Shown here: piece by piece, positions 9,470-20,433 of the stretch | Layout of the letters: each line of letters opens with the position of its first letter | Position numbering within the stretch: the first letter of the stretch is position 1 | The notes under the pieces: generated by a model | What the model saw: the letters and a program-made list of their open reading frames with translations, nothing else | Database searches by the model: none | Told to the model about the DNA's origin: nothing | NCBI RefSeq assembly: GCF_000283655.1 | Contig: NC_016622.1 | Location: 1,624,501 to 1,688,500, forward strand | Direction of reading: 5' to 3' | Length of the DNA stretch: 64,000 nt | Source: Azospirillum lipoferum 4B | Lineage (GTDB): Bacteria > Pseudomonadota > Alphaproteobacteria > Azospirillales > Azospirillaceae | Made by a program: the position numbers and the translations under genes

Positions 9470-11608
9470 TCAGGCCGGTGCTGGCAGGGCGATGTGCGCG
9501 TCTTCGGCGGCCAGCAGCCGCTCCACCGCGTCCGGCGGGGCCGGGCGGGCGAAGTGATAGCCTTGGGCGTACTTGCACAGACCGCGCAGATACACCGCTT
9601 CGTCCGCCGTTTCCACCCCTTCCGCCACGGCGTCGAGCCGCAAAATGGTGGCAAGGCCGGCGATGACCTGGACGATGGCGGCGTTGCCCTCCCCCGTCGA
9701 CACCGCGCGGACGAAGCTGCGGTCGATCTTCAGCACATCCACCGGCAGCTTGTGCAGGTAGGCCAGCGAGGAATAGCCGGTGCCGAAATCGTCGATGGAC
9801 AGCCGGACATCCATGTCGCGGATGCTCTGCATCAGCATCCGGCATTCGTCCGGGTCCTGCATCAGCAGGCTTTCGGTCAGCTCCAGCTTCAGGCTCGACG
9901 GCGGGATCGGCACGGCGTCCAGCAGGTCGCGCACCGCCCCGACCAGATCGTCGTCGCGGAACTGGCGGGTGGAGACGTTGACGCTCATGAACAGCGGCGC
10001 CGGCCGCGGGAAGCGCGCCTGCCAGAGCGCCAACTGTCGCACCGCCTCGCCCAATGCCCAGCGGCCCATCGGCGCGATCAGGCCGGTCTCCTCGGCCAGC
10101 GGGATGAACTCCGCCGGCGGAACCAGGCCGCGGTCGGGGTGGTTCCAGCGCATCAGCGCCTCGAACCCGGCGATGGCCCCGGTCTCCAGCAGGACGATGG
10201 GCTGGTAATGCAGGCAGAGCTGGCCCTGTTCCAGCGCGGCGCGCAGGTCGGCCTCCATCCGCATGGCGGCCATCGCCTGCCGGCGCAGATTGGCGTCGAA
10301 CACGTCGATGCGCGCCCGCCCGCCGCTCTTGGCGCGGTACATCGACAGGCTGGCGTCGCGCAGCATGTCCTCCGCCCGGTCATAGCCGGTCTGGCTCAGC
10401 GCCACGCCGATGGAGGCAGTCAGCACGAGGTCGCCCCCCTCCTCCAGCGTGATGGGGCGGGAGATGGCGCGGGCCATCCGTTCCGCCGCCTCCAGCGCGT
10501 CGCCGGCATCGTCCAGTTCGTCCACCAGCACGGCGAATTCGTCGGCGGACAGCCGGGCCAGCGTGTCGCCGACGCGGCGGCTGATGTCGAGGCGCTGGGC
10601 GACGATGCGCAGCACGCGGTCGCCGGCGCTGGTGCCAAGCGCGTCGTTGATCGCCTTGAAGCGGTCCAGGTCGATGATGATCGCGGCGAAGGGCCGGGCG
10701 CCGACCCGGCGGTTGCGGTCCAGCGCCTGCCCGATGCGGTCGAGCAGAAGGGTGCGGTTGGGCAGACCGGTCATGGCGTCGTGGACGGCGTCGAACAGGA
10801 TCTGCTGCTCGGCCTTCTTGCGCGCGGTGATGTCGGTCATCGAGCCGGCCATGCGGACGGCGCAGCCCCGGTCGTCGCGCACCGCCAGCCCGCGCACCAG
10901 CATCCACAACTCCGCGCCGGCCTTGTCGCGGATGCGGAATTCATGCTGAAGGTGCGGGCGCTCGCCGGTCAGGTGCAGGTCGATGGCGGAGCGCAGCCCG
11001 TCCAGATCGCCGGGCAGGACATGTTGGAACCATTCGTCGACGGTGTCGCCGATCTCGGCGTCCCCATAGCCCAGCATCGCCTTCCAGCGCGGGGAGTAAT
11101 AGACCTCGCCGCTGTCGATGTGCCAGTCCCACAGCCCGTCGGCGGCACCGGCGGCGGCGAGCGCATAGCGCTCCTCGCTCTGGCGCAGGCGCTGTTCGGC
11201 GAGCTTGCGGTCGGTGATGTCGGCGACGGAGCCGACCAGCCGGATCGGATAGCCCAGATCGTCCATCACCGCCATGCCTCGGCAGACCAGCCAGCGCCAT
11301 TGCGCTTTGTCGGACGCGGCGGAAACGGAATCGGCACGGCGGACGCGGTGTTCGATCTGGAAGGGCACCGACAGCCCGACCATCTGCGCTTCGAACGAGG
11401 CGTGCAGCCAGTCGATGTCCTCCGGGTGGACCAGCGACAGCCAGTCGTTCGGCCGGTTGGTCTCGCGGCTGGGATCGCCCGGGGGCAGACCGAGGAAGTC
11501 CTTGAAGCGGGGGGAGAGATACAGCGTGTCGCTGCGCAGGTCCCAGTCCCAGACGCCTTCGGAGCCGGCCTTCTCCGCCAGCAGATATCGGTCGATGTTG
11601 GTGTTCAA
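9470..11608 (-). CDS. PAS-PAS-GGDEF-EAL cyclic-di-GMP phosphodiesterase
   Basis: Signal protein that probably hydrolyses the second messenger c-di-GMP. The 712-residue protein has no membrane segment, two PAS domains (about 10-135 and 145-262, both with the VWDWDL/LWDWHI start), a GGDEF domain (about 275-435) and an EAL domain (about 450-705). The GGDEF active-site motif reads SADEF, so cyclase activity is unlikely. The EAL domain keeps FEALMRW, the metal ligands in NVSTRQF and LELTES, DDFGTGYSSL, LKIDRSF and AEGVET, so it should be active. Its proximity to flagellar genes fits a motility/biofilm role, but the sensed signal is unknown. Confidence 0.92.
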   Translation of the reverse strand: MNTNIDRYLLAEKAGSEGVWDWDLRSDTLYLSPRFKDFLGLPPGDPSRETNRPNDWLSLVHPEDIDWLHASFEAQMVGLSVPFQIEHRVRRADSVSAASDKAQWRWLVCRGMAVMDDLGYPIRLVGSVADITDRKLAEQRLRQSEERYALAAAGAADGLWDWHIDSGEVYYSPRWKAMLGYGDAEIGDTVDEWFQHVLPGDLDGLRSAIDLHLTGERPHLQHEFRIRDKAGAELWMLVRGLAVRDDRGCAVRMAGSMTDITARKKAEQQILFDAVHDAMTGLPNRTLLLDRIGQALDRNRRVGARPFAAIIIDLDRFKAINDALGTSAGDRVLRIVAQRLDISRRVGDTLARLSADEFAVLVDELDDAGDALEAAERMARAISRPITLEEGGDLVLTASIGVALSQTGYDRAEDMLRDASLSMYRAKSGGRARIDVFDANLRRQAMAAMRMEADLRAALEQGQLCLHYQPIVLLETGAIAGFEALMRWNHPDRGLVPPAEFIPLAEETGLIAPMGRWALGEAVRQLALWQARFPRPAPLFMSVNVSTRQFRDDDLVGAVRDLLDAVPIPPSSLKLELTESLLMQDPDECRMLMQSIRDMDVRLSIDDFGTGYSSLAYLHKLPVDVLKIDRSFVRAVSTGEGNAAIVQVIAGLATILRLDAVAEGVETADEAVYLRGLCKYAQGYHFARPAPPDAVERLLAAEDAHIALPAPA

Positions 11609-11759
11609 GACCCCTCGTCGGACCCGTTGGCGGCGAGCGATTGGTGGGGCCTCCCACCGTTGAGGTCACGATTGTAGGGAGCGTTCGGTGAAGAATCCGT
11701 GAATGCTCTCAATGCGGGCGGGACCGCTTGTCATGACCGGTTCCCTTGGGGAGATTTTT

Positions 11760-11772
11760 TCCTATATTAGGA
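11760..11772. promoter_or_regulatory. Palindrome upstream of recO
   Basis: TCCTATATTAGGA has perfect 5-bp arms around TAT and sits 31 bases before the recO start in an AT-rich patch. It could overlap a -10 element or be an operator. Only the symmetry supports it. Confidence 0.25.
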
Positions 11773-11803
11773 TAGCTCGCCACCTCATCCGCGAACGGCA
11801 CCG

Positions 11804-12526
11804 ATGGATTGGTCCGATCAGGCAATCGTTCTGTCCGCCCGCCCCCAGGGGGAAGGGTCCGCCGTCGCGACCCTGCTGACGCGCGAGCACGGCCGCCATG
11901 CCGGCATGGTGATGGGTGGCCGGTCGGCGCGCCAGCGCGGCACTCTGGAACCGGGGACGCTGGTCCACGCCCGTTGGCGCGGGCGTCTGCCGGAGCATCT
12001 CGGCCATTTCACGCTGGAGTCGGTGAAGGGCTATGCCGCCAATTTCTTCGACGACGCCCAGGCGCTGGCCGCGCTGATCAGCGCCTGCGCCCTGTTGGAG
12101 GCGGCATTGCCGGAGCGGGAGGCCCACCCCGCCCTGTTCGACGGGCTGCTCGCCCTGTTCGACCTGCTGGACAGCCCGGCCTGGGCGGAAAGCTATGTCC
12201 GGTGGGAGATCGGGCTGCTGGCGGAGCTTGGATTCGGCCTCGACCTCGACCGCTGCGCGGTGTCGGGGGCCAACGACTATCTCGCCTATGTCAGCCCGCG
12301 CACCGGCCGCGCGGTGACCGCGTCGGTGGGCGAGCCCTATCGCGACCGGCTGCTTCCCCTGCCCGATTTCCTGGCCGGGCGCGGCGGCGGCGGGCCGGCT
12401 TCGGTGTCCGACGGGCTGCGGCTGACCGCGCATTTCCTGGAACGCCACGTGCTGAACGGGCCGCTGCCGCCCGCGCGCGAAAGGCTGAGAGAACGTTACG
12501 CGAACGCGGTAGCGCGTTCCGCCTGA
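11804..12526 (+). CDS. recO: DNA repair protein RecO
   Basis: Recombination mediator that helps load RecA on SSB-covered DNA in the RecFOR pathway and anneals complementary strands. The 240-residue protein has the N-terminal OB-fold with the typical start [20 protein letters not shown] and an alpha-helical C-terminal domain with [21 protein letters not shown] and the CAVSG segment. The four zinc cysteines of some RecO proteins are largely absent, as in many alphaproteobacteria. parC follows after 20 bases on the same strand. Confidence 0.92.
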   Translation: MDWSDQAIVLSARPQGEGSAVATLLTREHGRHAGMVMGGRSARQRGTLEPGTLVHARWRGRLPEHLGHFTLESVKGYAANFFDDAQALAALISACALLEAALPEREAHPALFDGLLALFDLLDSPAWAESYVRWEIGLLAELGFGLDLDRCAVSGANDYLAYVSPRTGRAVTASVGEPYRDRLLPLPDFLAGRGGGGPASVSDGLRLTAHFLERHVLNGPLPPARERLRERYANAVARSA

Positions 12527-12546
12527 AACTGCTAGACCCCATCATC

Positions 12547-14772
<2,226 letters not shown>

Positions 14773-14800
14773 GGGGGGGGAGTTGGGGGTGCTTGCTGGT

Positions 14801-14950
14801 GCCCCCACCCTCCCACGGCTTCGCCGCGGGTCCCTCCCTCCCCCGCCCTCGGCCGACCGAAGGTCGGTTCGATCGCGGGAGAGGGTAGATTCGCAAGACG
14901 GCGGCAGTCCCCTCTCCCACCGAAGGTGGGGGAGGGTTAGGGAGGGGGCA
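14801..14950. repeat. Intergenic hairpin repeat, copy 2
   Basis: Second copy of the repeat that ends at 7422, again between two convergent genes (parC and motE). The 12-bp stem is formed by 14910-14921 and 14925-14936 around a GAA loop; an internal G-C pair of copy 1 is an A-T pair here. The left half contains an extra hairpin (CCGACC/GGTCGG) that copy 1 lacks. It is likely a bidirectional terminator and/or a mobile palindromic repeat. Confidence 0.75.
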
Positions 14951-14981
14951 CCGCTGAGTGCCCCACCAAGTAAAATCGTCC

Positions 14982-16004
14982 CTACTTCGGCGCCGTGATC
15001 GTTGCCGACAGCGGCACGCGGCGCTCGACCAATGCCGAGGTGACTTCCTTGGCCTTCACCGGGTCCATGGCGGCCAGGATCGGCGCGGTCTTCTGTTCCT
15101 TCATCTTCTGGATGACGCCCAGCAGAACCGGCATGTCGAGTTCCTCGAAGATGCGGGCCGCTTCCTTCGGCTTCATCGTCTCGTAGATCTTCACCAGACT
15201 TTCCAGCTGGGCCGACTGCTTCTCGTCGCCCTGGGCCATCAGCTTCTGGATGTCGGCGCGGGTCTTCTCCATCTCCGCGACCTTCTGGTCGATCCGCTTC
15301 TCGGCGGCGGCCAGCAGGGCCTCGCGCTGCTCCATCTCCTTGGTGCGGCGCTCGATCTCGGCGCGGCGCTCGGCGAAATGCTGGAGCAGTTCCTGGTTGT
15401 CGATGGGACCGAGCGGAGCCAGGGGCGCGTTCGCCGGGCCGCTCGACCCGCCGGGGGCCGGAGGAGCCTCCTTGCCGGGCTGGCCGGCGCCGGCGTTTGC
15501 AACCGGCTTGGTGGTGGCGGCAGGAGCCTGACCCGGCGGCACCTGACCCGGCGGAACCTGGGCGGGCGGCGTCGCCGGGGTGGAGCTCTGCGGCCCCTGG
15601 GCGAGGCTGACCGGGAAGTCCGGCAGGCGGGCATCATGGGTGGCGAGGCGCCACAAATCGCCGACCCGGACCCCCAGCATCATCACCGCGACGAAGATGG
15701 TCAGCGGCAACAGGCGGAAACGGAAGCCGCGCAGCCGCGCCCGCAACCGCTCGGTCAGCGGCACGCGCGGCGACGCCGGCTTGCGCGGCTTGCCCTTGGC
15801 CTTGGCCTTGCCCTTCTTCGCCGGGAGCTTGGTGCCCGCGGCGGAACGCACCGCCGGCAGTTGCGCCTGCTGGGCCTGTTGGGTCGCCAGCGTGGAGGAG
15901 GTGCGGACGCCGGTCGGCGCGGCACCGGCCGGGCGGATCACGACCTTCTGTTCCTGAGAAGCTGCCGCCGTGGCGGGCTTGCCGTCATTGGTGCGCATGG
16001 TCAT
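14982..16004 (-). CDS. motE: MotE-family flagellar motor chaperone (MgtE-N-like)
   Basis: In rhizobia MotE is a periplasmic chaperone that targets and stabilises MotC for flagellar rotation. The 340-residue protein has a basic N-terminus, one membrane segment at about 100-118 (LLPLTIFVAVMMLGVRVG), a proline-rich linker, a coiled coil rich in E/R/K and a C-terminal MgtE-N-like domain (IYETMKPKEAARIFEELDMPVLLGVIQKM). This order matches MotE. It is the last gene of the leftward fliL-fliM-DUF6468 run and overlaps its upstream neighbour by ATGA. Assignment rests on domain order and context. Confidence 0.8.
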   Translation of the reverse strand: MTMRTNDGKPATAAASQEQKVVIRPAGAAPTGVRTSSTLATQQAQQAQLPAVRSAAGTKLPAKKGKAKAKGKPRKPASPRVPLTERLRARLRGFRFRLLPLTIFVAVMMLGVRVGDLWRLATHDARLPDFPVSLAQGPQSSTPATPPAQVPPGQVPPGQAPAATTKPVANAGAGQPGKEAPPAPGGSSGPANAPLAPLGPIDNQELLQHFAERRAEIERRTKEMEQREALLAAAEKRIDQKVAEMEKTRADIQKLMAQGDEKQSAQLESLVKIYETMKPKEAARIFEELDMPVLLGVIQKMKEQKTAPILAAMDPVKAKEVTSALVERRVPLSATITAPK

Positions 16005-16663
16005 CCAAGCCCCTTACCGGCATTCTCGATCGCCTGCAGAAGTTCGCGTTCGGCCCTGGACAGGCTCTCGCCATCTCTGGTGATCGGATCCCGGGCAATG
16101 GGATCGCGCGGCTCGGCAGCCGGTTCGGCACGCGCGGCGGCGCGGCGCGGCGGCGCGTCCAGCCGGGCCGGCGGCGGGGCATGGTCGTGCTCGTCCTCGG
16201 CCGGCAGGCTGCGCAGGGCCGGACGCGGCGCCACCAGCGGCGTCTTGGCCGGGATGCGCGAGGCCAGCGCCGGAGCCACGGCATTGGAGCGCCCGCCATC
16301 ACGCCCGCCGCCATCGCGCCCACTGTCGCGCCGGCCGCCGTCCCGCTCGCCGACACTGCCCAGCCGGTTGGCCAGCGCGTCGGCCGCCTCGATCATGAAC
16401 TCCAGCTCGTCGCGCAGGGTCTGCGCCTTGTTGACGGTGCGCTGAAGATCCTCGCCGGTGTCGCTGGCCGCCTTCTTCAGCGTGCGCACGCCGGTCTCCG
16501 CCCGCGCCATCGCATCGTTCAGGCCCTGGATCAGCTCGGCCATCTCGCCGCGACTCTCGCGCAGCGCGATGATCTGCCGGTTCAGGATGATCGCATAGGC
16601 GATGGTCGCGGCCAGCAGGCCGACCATCACGACGTCGATGACGATGGAGATCAGCGGACTCAT
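16001..16663 (-). CDS. DUF6468 membrane-anchored coiled-coil protein of the flagellar operon
   Basis: Unknown function. The 220-residue protein has an N-terminal membrane helix (about 4-28), a coiled-coil segment with the repeated pattern LIQGLNDAMARAETGVRTLKK, and a low-complexity, arginine/proline-rich tail. It matches the DUF6468 type found between fliM and motE in Rhodospirillales. The start overlaps the fliM stop and its stop overlaps the motE start, so translation is probably coupled, suggesting a motor-associated role. Confidence 0.75.
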   Translation of the reverse strand: MSPLISIVIDVVMVGLLAATIAYAIILNRQIIALRESRGEMAELIQGLNDAMARAETGVRTLKKAASDTGEDLQRTVNKAQTLRDELEFMIEAADALANRLGSVGERDGGRRDSGRDGGGRDGGRSNAVAPALASRIPAKTPLVAPRPALRSLPAEDEHDHAPPPARLDAPPRRAAARAEPAAEPRDPIARDPITRDGESLSRAERELLQAIENAGKGLG

Positions 16664-17733
16664 AGCCTCATGACCTCCTGCTTGGGCAGTTCCTTTTCCA
16701 GGCGGACGGCGATATGCCCGCCCTTGCGCCCCATCCGCCCCTGGAACATCGACACGTCGCCGCAGCGCAGCTCGATGGCGCCGTCGGGTGTGGCGTTCAG
16801 CAGGATACGGGTGCCGACGCGCCAGTTCAGCACGTCGTGCAGGGTCATCGTCACCTCGTCGAGCACGGCCGACAGGTCGACGTCCGTCACCATCAGTTCG
16901 GACGCCAGGTGGGTTTCCCAGATCGAGTCACGGCCGAACTTCTCGCCCATGAACATCTGGAGCAGCAGCTCACGCACCGGCTCCAGCGTCGCGTAGGGGA
17001 TCATCAGCTCCAGCCGGCCGCCGCGATCCTCCATGTCGATGCGCAGCTTGACCAGCACCGCCGCGTTGGCGGGCCGCGCGATGGTGGCGAAGCGCGGATT
17101 GGTCTCCAGCCGGTCGAAGCGGAAGGTGACGGGCGACAGCGGATCGAAGGCGGCGGACAGGTCGGACAGCACCACATGGACCATGCGTTCCACGAGGTTG
17201 CGTTCGATGGTGGTGTAGGGGCGCCCTTCGATGCGCATCGCCGCGGTGCCGCGCCGGCCGCCCAGCAGCACGTCGACGATGGAATAGATCAGGGCGGAGT
17301 CGACGACCATCAGGCCGTAATTGTCCCACTCCTCCGCCTTGAAGACCGACAGCATCGCCGGCAGCGGGATGGAGTTCAGGTAATCGCCGAAACGGACCGA
17401 GGAAATCTGGTCGAGGCTGACCTCGACGTTGTCGGAGGTGAAGTTGCGGAGGCTGGTCGACATCATGCGGACGAGGCGGTCGAACACCACCTCCAGCATC
17501 GGCAGGCGTTCGTAGTTGACCAGCGCCGAGTTGACCAGCGCCATGATGCCGGAGTTGTCGCCGTCGCCGGCGCCACCCTGGTCGAAGCCCAGCAGGCTGT
17601 CGATCTCGTCCTGGTTCAGGACGCGGGTCGACCCGCCGCCGCCCACTTCGCCGACATCGCCGCTGTCCTCGGCCAATGCCGCCCATTCCGCGGCAAGCCG
17701 TTCCTCTTCGCTCAGTTCACCGGTGTCGCTCAT
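16660..17733 (-). CDS. fliM: Flagellar motor switch protein FliM
   Basis: C-ring protein that binds phospho-CheY and sets the direction of flagellar rotation. The 357-residue product has the N-terminal CheY-binding EIDSLLG motif, preceded by VLNQD at about 40, a CheC-like middle domain (about 85-275) and a C-terminal SpoA-like domain (about 285-357). An acidic stretch of about 35 residues precedes the EIDSLLG motif, longer than in E. coli FliM. It follows fliL after 28 bases. Confidence 0.95.
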   Translation of the reverse strand: MSDTGELSEEERLAAEWAALAEDSGDVGEVGGGGSTRVLNQDEIDSLLGFDQGGAGDGDNSGIMALVNSALVNYERLPMLEVVFDRLVRMMSTSLRNFTSDNVEVSLDQISSVRFGDYLNSIPLPAMLSVFKAEEWDNYGLMVVDSALIYSIVDVLLGGRRGTAAMRIEGRPYTTIERNLVERMVHVVLSDLSAAFDPLSPVTFRFDRLETNPRFATIARPANAAVLVKLRIDMEDRGGRLELMIPYATLEPVRELLLQMFMGEKFGRDSIWETHLASELMVTDVDLSAVLDEVTMTLHDVLNWRVGTRILLNATPDGAIELRCGDVSMFQGRMGRKGGHIAVRLEKELPKQEVMRL

Positions 17734-17761
17734 CGGTCCACATCCCCACCTGACCGGACCC

Positions 17762-18313
17762 TCACTGGACCAGCATTTCCTTGAACAGCACGTCCTTCAC
17801 CTTCACCGGATAGGCAGCGGCGGTGATGCGCAGAAGCAGTTCCTGTCGCAGCCGGTACATGCCGGCCGACCCGCGCAAATCCTCCAGCCGCAATTCGCGC
17901 AGATAGACCTGGAAGTTGTCGATGATGCGCGGCAGCACATGTTCCACCGCACCGACATCCTCCGGCTTCGACAGCTGGATGGAGATCTTGATCTTCAGGA
18001 AGGCCGGACGCTTGTTACCGGTGTTCAGGTTCACCAGCATGTCCGGCAGATCGTAGAAGACCGGGGCCGCATGCGGATCGGGCTTGCCGGGCTCGGCCGC
18101 ATGCTCGCCTTCCGCCGCGGCATGTTCGCCCTCGGCCGCCTGTTCCTCCTTGCCCAGCAGGCTGTCGAGCAGGCCGGAGAAATAGACGCCGGCACCGGCG
18201 CCGATCAGCAGGACCAGGGGAAGGACGACGAACAGGACCAGCTTCTTGCCGCTGAATTTCTTCCGCGGCAGGCCGTCGGTCGAAAGTTCCCCGGCGTCGG
18301 TTTCGGCAGCCAT
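17762..18313 (-). CDS. fliL: Flagellar basal body-associated protein FliL
   Basis: Inner-membrane protein that surrounds the stator units and supports motor torque. The 183-residue protein has a short cytoplasmic N-terminus with KKFSGKK, a membrane helix at about 25-45, an E/A/H-rich linker with repeated GEHAA units, and the periplasmic FliL domain (FLKIKISIQL ... DVLFKEMLV). The start is set at MAAETDAG; a longer frame upstream begins with a cysteine-rich stretch unlike FliL. It is the first gene of the leftward operon. Confidence 0.92.
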   Translation of the reverse strand: MAAETDAGELSTDGLPRKKFSGKKLVLFVVLPLVLLIGAGAGVYFSGLLDSLLGKEEQAAEGEHAAAEGEHAAEPGKPDPHAAPVFYDLPDMLVNLNTGNKRPAFLKIKISIQLSKPEDVGAVEHVLPRIIDNFQVYLRELRLEDLRGSAGMYRLRQELLLRITAAAYPVKVKDVLFKEMLVQ

Positions 18314-18842
18314 GACATCCTGGTTCGTTCGAGGTGCGCAACAGGTGCAGGCATCCGCCGCCCGCCCCACCGTCTGTCCATGCCAAAGCTACTTTTGGGA
18401 TAGTTAATAACTCCTTTCGAGTGGCTGATGGGACACCCCGGGCGAGCAGGTTTCACCCCGTTGTGGCGGTTTCGGCACGGTTCTTGATTGGGCCTGCCCG
18501 GCAGTCCGCCACCGCCCTGCCGCGCAAGGCCCAACCGCGCCCGGACTCCGCCCCCCGGCTGCCCGCCGCCCCCTCGGGATCGCGGGCTTGCCGTCCATCG
18601 CCCTGCCGCACCAGCCCTGCGGCGGGAACGGGAGAGTCTTGCCCGGCGGAACCCGGCAAGGAACGCCCGTACCCCGGCAGATTCTGCCCGGCATCCCCTG
18701 CCCCATGCGGCGGGATTGCCCCCGGCTTGCCCGGAGTCACGGGATTTCAGGGCTTCGGCGACGTTGGCACGGCACCTGCATTACCCCTTTCGCCGGTCGG
18801 ACGCAGTCGCCCGATCCGTTCGCAAGGTGAAGAGGCCGCAAG
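18314..18842. other. Divergent control region of the two flagellar operons
   Basis: About 530 bases between the divergent fliL and flgF starts. Apart from a sigma-54 promoter match next to flgF, it is GC-rich with short direct repeats of CCCGGC/CCCCGG and contains no credible gene. An AT-rich patch (GATAGTTAATAACTCC at about 18399-18414) lies about 90 bases from the fliL start and may be part of its promoter. Confidence 0.6.
18765..18780 (+). promoter_or_regulatory. Sigma-54 (-24/-12) promoter for flgF operon
   Basis: TGGCACGGCACCTGCA matches the -24/-12 consensus TGGCACG-N4-TTGCA except for one base. The GG (18766-18767) and GC (18778-18779) are separated by exactly ten bases. It lies 62 bases upstream of the flgF start, leaving room for a transcription start near 18791. 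RpoN is known to be needed for motility in several alphaproteobacteria. Confidence 0.7.
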
Positions 18843-19565
18843 ATGGAAAATTCGATCTACGTCGCCCTGTCGCACCAGATGGCCCTGCGGCGCCAGCTGG
18901 ACGTGACGTCGAACAACATCGCGAACGTCAACACGACCGGCTACAAGAACCAGCGGATGCTGTTCACCGAGTTCCTGGAAAAGCCCGGCCTTCACGAGAA
19001 GCTCAGCTTCGTCCAGGACCGCGCGGTGGTGCGCGACCTGTCCAACGGCGCCATGACCCAGACCGGCAATCCGCTGGATCTGGCGCTGACCGGCCAGGGT
19101 TACTTCACCGTCGATACGGCCAGCGGCCCCCGCTACACCCGTGCCGGCAATTTCCGCCTGAACGACGAGCGCCAGCTGGTGGATGCCGGAGGCCTGCCGG
19201 TCCTGGCCAACAACGGCCAGCCCATCACCATCCCGGCCGGCACCAGCGACGTGAAGGTCAGCGGCGACGGCACCGTCGCCACCGAGCTGGGCCCGGTGGG
19301 CAAGCTGAACATCGTCACCTTCAAGAACGAGCAGCTGATGACCGAGGTCGGCAACGGCCTGTACGTCACCGACGAGCAGCCCGAGCCCGCCCCGGCCGAG
19401 ACCAAAGTGGCACAGGGATTGCTTGAAGGTTCGAACGTGAAGCCAGTGGTCGAGATGACGCAGATGATCGAACTTCAGCGCCAGTACATGTCCGCACAGC
19501 GGATGATGGACAACGAACACGAGCGCATCCGCACGATGCTTCAGCGTCTGGGCCGTACGGCCTGA
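18843..19565 (+). CDS. flgF: Flagellar basal-body rod protein FlgF
   Basis: Proximal rod component of the flagellum. The 240-residue protein has the family N-terminus with TSNNIANVNTTGYK, a beta-rich middle domain around GYFTVDTASGPRYTRAGNF, and the amphipathic C-terminal helix (MIELQRQYMSAQRMM) used for axial packing. No cleavable signal is present; export is through the flagellar type III system. First gene of the rightward flgF-G-A-H operon. Confidence 0.94.
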   Translation: MENSIYVALSHQMALRRQLDVTSNNIANVNTTGYKNQRMLFTEFLEKPGLHEKLSFVQDRAVVRDLSNGAMTQTGNPLDLALTGQGYFTVDTASGPRYTRAGNFRLNDERQLVDAGGLPVLANNGQPITIPAGTSDVKVSGDGTVATELGPVGKLNIVTFKNEQLMTEVGNGLYVTDEQPEPAPAETKVAQGLLEGSNVKPVVEMTQMIELQRQYMSAQRMMDNEHERIRTMLQRLGRTA

Positions 19566-19596
19566 CCCCGACCGACGACGAGAGGAGAAGACCACC

Positions 19597-20382
19597 ATGC
19601 GCAGCCTCGCCATCGGCGCCACCGGCATGATCGCCCAGCAGCTCAACGTCGAGACGATCTCCAACAACATCGCCAACTCGACCACCACTGGCTACAAGAA
19701 GCAGCGGGCGGAATTCCAGGACCTGCTGTACCAGAATTTCCGCCGCATCGGCTCGACCTCGTCGGATGCGGGCACCGTCGTGCCGACCGGCGTGCAGGTG
19801 GGTGCCGGCGTGCGCGTCGCCGCGGTGGCCCGCGTGCTGGAACAGGGCAACCTGAACATCACCGACAACAAGCTGGACGTCGCGATCAACGGATCGGGTT
19901 ACTTCCAGGTGACTCTGCCCAGCGGTGACACCGCCTACACCCGCGCCGGCAATTTCAAGCTGTCGCCGGAAGGCATGATCGTCACCGCCGACGGCTATCC
20001 GGTCCAGCCGAACATCACCATCCCGAACAACGCGGTGGACATCTCCATCAACTCGTCGGGCGAGGTGCTGATCAAGCTGGACGGCCAGACCGCCACGCAG
20101 AATGTCGGTCAGATCCAGCTCGCCACCTTCGCCAACGCCGCCGGCCTGGAAGCCACCGGCGACAACCTGTTCATGGAATCCGGCGCCTCCGGCCAGGCGG
20201 TGACCGGCAACCCCGGCGCCCCCGGCTTCGGCCGCGTCACCCAGGGCGCCCTGGAGACCTCCAACGTCAACGTCGTGCAGGAGATCACCACCCTGATCAC
20301 CGCACAGCGCGCGTACGAGATGAACTCCAAGGTCATCAAGACCACCGACGAGATGATGCAGCAGGCCAGCCAGATGAAGTAA
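19597..20382 (+). CDS. flgG: Flagellar distal rod protein FlgG
   Basis: Forms the distal rod that crosses the periplasm. The 261-residue length matches FlgG. It has SNNIANSTTTGYKKQRAEFQDLLYQNF at the N-terminus, the FlgG-specific GTVVPTGVQVGAGVR segment, the YTRAGNFKL strand and the C-terminal EITTLITAQRAYEMNSKVIKT helix. GAGGAG lies ahead of the ATG. Follows flgF after 31 bases. Confidence 0.96.
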   Translation: MRSLAIGATGMIAQQLNVETISNNIANSTTTGYKKQRAEFQDLLYQNFRRIGSTSSDAGTVVPTGVQVGAGVRVAAVARVLEQGNLNITDNKLDVAINGSGYFQVTLPSGDTAYTRAGNFKLSPEGMIVTADGYPVQPNITIPNNAVDISINSSGEVLIKLDGQTATQNVGQIQLATFANAAGLEATGDNLFMESGASGQAVTGNPGAPGFGRVTQGALETSNVNVVQEITTLITAQRAYEMNSKVIKTTDEMMQQASQMK

Positions 20383-20433
20383 CGCCGGCACCGCCGGCGC
20401 CTCGCTTCAGCCTCGAATTCGGGAACCACCGCC

